Made by a program: the position numbers and the translations under genes. Under the pieces are notes generated by a model. The model was given only the letters and a program-made list of their open reading frames with translations, was not told where the DNA came from and made no database searches. From NCBI RefSeq assembly GCF_023921805.1, contig NZ_CP074197.1, positions 1,240,001 to 1,304,000 of the forward strand: DNA of 64,000 nt. The letters are read 5' to 3'. Source of the DNA: Ruminococcus sp. FMBCY1 (GTDB lineage: Bacteria > Bacillota > Clostridia > Oscillospirales > Acutalibacteraceae). Shown in pieces: positions 61,337-64,000 of this stretch. Each line of letters begins with the position of its first letter. Position 1 is the stretch's first letter.

Positions 61337-63181
61337 TCAATTTTCTGTCGTTTTTTCATTTGAATGAAAGTATCTGTACACTGCTATTGCCGCATTTTTT
61401 GTCATTTGCGGACATCCCTCAAGCTCTTCAAGGTCTGCCTTTGAAATATTGTCAATCGTCCTGAAATACTTAAGCATTGCCCTTGCTCTCTTCTCCCCTA
61501 TGCCGTCAATATCGGTAAGCGAGCTTTTAAAAGTATTTTTACTTCGCCTGCTGTGGTGATAGCCGATTGCAAAGCGGTGCACTTCGTCCTGCATTTTGCT
61601 AAGGAAAGTAAACAGTGCCCTGCGTGAGCTGACAGAAATTTCTCCGCCGTCACCCGTAACCGCCCTTGTACGGTGTTTGTCATCTTTAACCAAGCCGAAA
61701 AGCGGAACATCAATATTCATCTCCCGCAAAACTTTTTTTACTGCCGCAACCTGACCTTTACCGCCGTCAAGCAAAATCAGGTCGGGCAGTTTTCCGAAGC
61801 CCTCGTCTGCCTTTTCGGCTTTATAGTATTCGTCAAATCGTCTGCCGATAACCTCCGCCATAGATGCGTAGTCGTCCTGTCCCTCAAAACCCTTTATCTT
61901 AAATTTTTTATAGGCGCACTTGTACGGCTTGCCGTTTTTATAAACAATCATACCCGCAACATTTTCTGTACCGGCAAGGTTTGAAATATCGTAGCTTTCA
62001 ATGTATTGCGGTATTTTTTCAAGTCCGAGCAATTCCTTAAGCTCTTCAAGTACACTGTATTCCTTGACTGTCGCACCCTTGCGCTGTGCAAGTTCTTCGG
62101 CGGCGTTTGAACGGCACATTGCCATAAGCTGTGCCTGCTCACCCCTTTGCGGAACTGTAACATACACCTTACTGCCACGCTTTTCGCTCAGCCAATCCTG
62201 CATTGCGGTCAAACCGTCAAAATCTTTGTCAATGGCAATATTTTTTGGTATATCGTCACGAATAGTATAGTAGCGCAAGATAAATTCCTCGGTTTCACTG
62301 TCACTGTCGCCCGAATCAAAAACAAAACTTTCTCTGTCAAAAAGCCTGCCGCCCTCAAAGCGAAACACCTGATAGCAGGTCTTTTTTCCGTCCGAAAAAC
62401 TGCCGATAACATCTTCGTCGAGAACCTTGTTTGCAACAACCTTTTGCTTGTCCCCCATTTTTTTAATTGAGCTGATTTTATCACGGATTCTTGCGGCTCT
62501 TTCAAATTCAAGATTTTCTGCCGCCTCCTCCATTTTCTTAGTGAGGTCTTTAACCGAATTTGACGAACCTCCCTTTAAAAACGCAAGCGCCTGTTCTACG
62601 CTTTCGTTATAATCGGCAAATTTCACCTTTCCTGTGCACGGAGCGGAACAAAGTTTGATATGATAGTTAAGACACGGTCTGCCCTTGCCGAAATCCTGCG
62701 GGAACTTGCGATTGCAGGTTGGGAGCATAAAAATTTTGTTAGCCTCCTCAACTGCGCTCTTTACATAGTAACTGCTTTTGTACGGTCCGATGTATTCGGC
62801 ATTATCGTCATTTTTCTGGAGAACATAAGAAATTTTGCGCCATTTGTCGCCGCTGACCTTGATGTAACTGTAGCCCTTATCGTCTTTAAGGAGAATATTA
62901 TATTTTGGGGTGTGCTGTTTAATCAGACTGCACTCAAGAATGAGCGCCTCAAACTCGCTGTCTGTGATAATGTATTCAAAGTGGTCAACATTGTCAACCA
63001 TACGGCGCACTTTTTCTGCGTGGTTGTTTTGAGAACCAAAGTATTGGCTGACACGGTTTCTCAAAGCCTTTGCCTTTCCGATGTAAATAATTTCACCGTC
63101 AGCGGAATGCATAATATATACCCCGGGCAAAAGAGGCAGTGCCATAGCTCTTTTGCGGAGTATTGCCATTTTGGGATTCAT
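61337..63181 (-). CDS. uvrC: Excinuclease ABC subunit C
   Basis: A 614-residue nucleotide-excision-repair nuclease making both incisions with UvrAB. N-terminal GIY-YIG domain (LPLLPGVYIMHSADGEIIYIGKAKALRNRV), UVR motif (LTKKMEEAAENLEFERAARIRDKI, residues ~200-225), C-terminal RNase H-like domain (YDISNLAGTENVAGMIVY ... LLDGGKGQVAA) and tandem helix-hairpin-helix motifs (LTDIDGIGEKRARAMLKYF). Full length. AAAGGAGAATATCA precedes the ATG. Confidence 0.97.
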   Translation of the reverse strand: MNPKMAILRKRAMALPLLPGVYIMHSADGEIIYIGKAKALRNRVSQYFGSQNNHAEKVRRMVDNVDHFEYIITDSEFEALILECSLIKQHTPKYNILLKDDKGYSYIKVSGDKWRKISYVLQKNDDNAEYIGPYKSSYYVKSAVEEANKIFMLPTCNRKFPQDFGKGRPCLNYHIKLCSAPCTGKVKFADYNESVEQALAFLKGGSSNSVKDLTKKMEEAAENLEFERAARIRDKISSIKKMGDKQKVVANKVLDEDVIGSFSDGKKTCYQVFRFEGGRLFDRESFVFDSGDSDSETEEFILRYYTIRDDIPKNIAIDKDFDGLTAMQDWLSEKRGSKVYVTVPQRGEQAQLMAMCRSNAAEELAQRKGATVKEYSVLEELKELLGLEKIPQYIESYDISNLAGTENVAGMIVYKNGKPYKCAYKKFKIKGFEGQDDYASMAEVIGRRFDEYYKAEKADEGFGKLPDLILLDGGKGQVAAVKKVLREMNIDVPLFGLVKDDKHRTRAVTGDGGEISVSSRRALFTFLSKMQDEVHRFAIGYHHSRRSKNTFKSSLTDIDGIGEKRARAMLKYFRTIDNISKADLEELEGCPQMTKNAAIAVYRYFHSNEKTTEN

Positions 63182-63323
63182 TGATATTCTCCTTTGAACG
63201 AAGTTTTCAACATTTTATTATAATAACATTAAAAGATTAATTAAAAATTCCGTAATAAACAAACTTTAATCATAAAACAGAGTATAAAAAACCGATTTTT
63301 ATATTTTCTTTGTTAATCTGAAT

Positions 63324-64000
63324 TTATATCACAAATCCGCCGTTTACACCGAGGACTTGTCCTGTAATAAACTTTGCCTTATCCGAGCACAAAAACAATG
63401 CGGTCTGCGCTATATCATCAGGTTCGCCGAGCATATTGAGCGGAGTTTCATCTTTTAATTCATTCACAGTATGCTCGTCAAACGATTTCATCATATCGGT
63501 CATTACAACTCCGGGTGCAATGCAATTGACACGAATACCCGAAAGTCCGACTTCCTTTGCAAGCGCCTTTGTAAGTCCGATTACGCCTGCCTTTGCGGCG
63601 CTGTAATGCACCTCGCAGGACGCACCTACCTGCCCCCACATTGAACTGACATTTAGTATAACCCCGCTGTGATTTTTTATCATAAAGCGTTTCAGTACCT
63701 CTCTTGAACAATAAAAAACACCGTCAAGGTTAGTGCCTGTCATTCTTCTCCAATCCTCATCCGTTATATCCGTAAAAAGTTTTTGCTGTGCTATTCCTGC
63801 ATTATTCACAAGCACATCAACAGTGCCGAACCGATTTTCAACTTCGTCAAAAAGGAAAGTAACTTCTTGCGAAGATGAAACATCCGCTTTAACAGGTAAT
63901 GCAGTCGAGTTAGTTTCGTTCTCTATCTTTTTTGCAAGCGCAAGCGCCTTGTCTTGTGAATTGTTATATTGCAAAACAACATTGTATCCGTCCTTTGCAA
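63324..64000 (-). CDS. Short-chain dehydrogenase, 5' end outside the window (YmfI/FabG-like)
   Basis: The reading frame is open to the right edge (AKDGYNVVLQYNNSQDKAL...), so the N-terminal NAD(P) loop is missing and the ATG at 63974 is internal. Visible SDR marks: DVLVNNAGIAQ, the serine in ILNVSSMWGQVGASCEVHYSAAKAG with the Tyr-x-x-x-Lys pair, and the C-terminal FITGQVLGVNGGF. The SSMWGQVGASCEV-YS block is typical of YmfI, the EF-P 5-aminopentanone reductase of Firmicutes; FabG is the alternative. Confidence 0.82.
   Translation of the reverse strand, partial: AKDGYNVVLQYNNSQDKALALAKKIENETNSTALPVKADVSSSQEVTFLFDEVENRFGTVDVLVNNAGIAQQKLFTDITDEDWRRMTGTNLDGVFYCSREVLKRFMIKNHSGVILNVSSMWGQVGASCEVHYSAAKAGVIGLTKALAKEVGLSGIRVNCIAPGVVMTDMMKSFDEHTVNELKDETPLNMLGEPDDIAQTALFLCSDKAKFITGQVLGVNGGFVI

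Overview
The window looks like chromosome of a low-GC, Gram-positive, anaerobic, spore-forming member of the Clostridia, most likely an Oscillospiraceae/Ruminococcaceae gut bacterium. The reasons are a sigma-G gene, a GlgC plus GlgD pair, pyruvate formate-lyase with its activase, acetate kinase, RNase Y, a YtrA-type GntR/ABC operon, GGAGG-type ribosome binding sites and TTGACA-N17-TATAAT promoters. This placement is inferred from gene content; no 16S gene is present.

Layout. 1-9 kb: an AIM24 fragment, a ProX-type deacylase, a GntR/ABC operon with a clear palindromic operator, an AEC carrier, a zinc-ribbon protein, an AT-rich acyltransferase, DUF378 and ackA. 9-18.4 kb: tmcAL, a broken Cys-rich micro-ORF behind a DtxR/IdeR-like box, two tandem copies of a four-tRNA operon (Val-Asp-Phe-Gly), hslO, a methyltransferase, a TrpR-like regulator, gap, rny and sigG. 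18.5-26.6 kb: an all-minus accessory island of small membrane-anchored proteins, most in two to four paralogous, partly broken copies, with two CdiI-like (DUF1436-like) proteins and four copies of a 30-bp palindrome. I read it as an expanding immunity-type (poly-immunity) cassette array; no toxin is visible. 27-33 kb: the glycogen operon glgB-glgC-glgD-glgA, whose GlgB lacks the catalytic nucleophile. 33.6-36.6 kb: an S1-domain protein, rmuC and a hypothetical. 36.8-41 kb: the lower-glycolysis operon pgk-(unknown 116 aa)-tpiA-gpmI. 41-46 kb: trmL, a YtxH-like protein, a hypoxanthine/uracil-DNA glycosylase, and a MATE pump and a FAD dehydrogenase that each have a terminator-bearing leader. 46-52 kb: pflA, pflB, DUF5662 and an L,D-transpeptidase. 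52-64 kb: patatin, a GT39-like protein, hisC, a BtuF-like lipoprotein fused to a peptidoglycan-binding domain, a DUF815 ATPase, two orphan 5S rRNA genes, coaD, rsmD, uvrC and a truncated SDR.

A family of non-coding repeats with terminal inverted repeats (about 450 bp full length, 80-130 bp short forms, nine copies recognised) fills most of the long intergenic gaps, often directly after stop codons or terminators. It behaves like a MITE; no matching transposase is in the window.

The metabolic theme is fermentation and storage: glycogen synthesis, lower glycolysis (gap, pgk, tpiA, gpmI), pyruvate to formate plus acetyl-CoA (pflBA), and acetyl-phosphate to ATP plus acetate (ackA). The strongest candidates for something undescribed are the duplicating immunity-type island with its palindromic sites, the degenerate GlgB heading the glycogen operon, and the structured leader of the FAD dehydrogenase.
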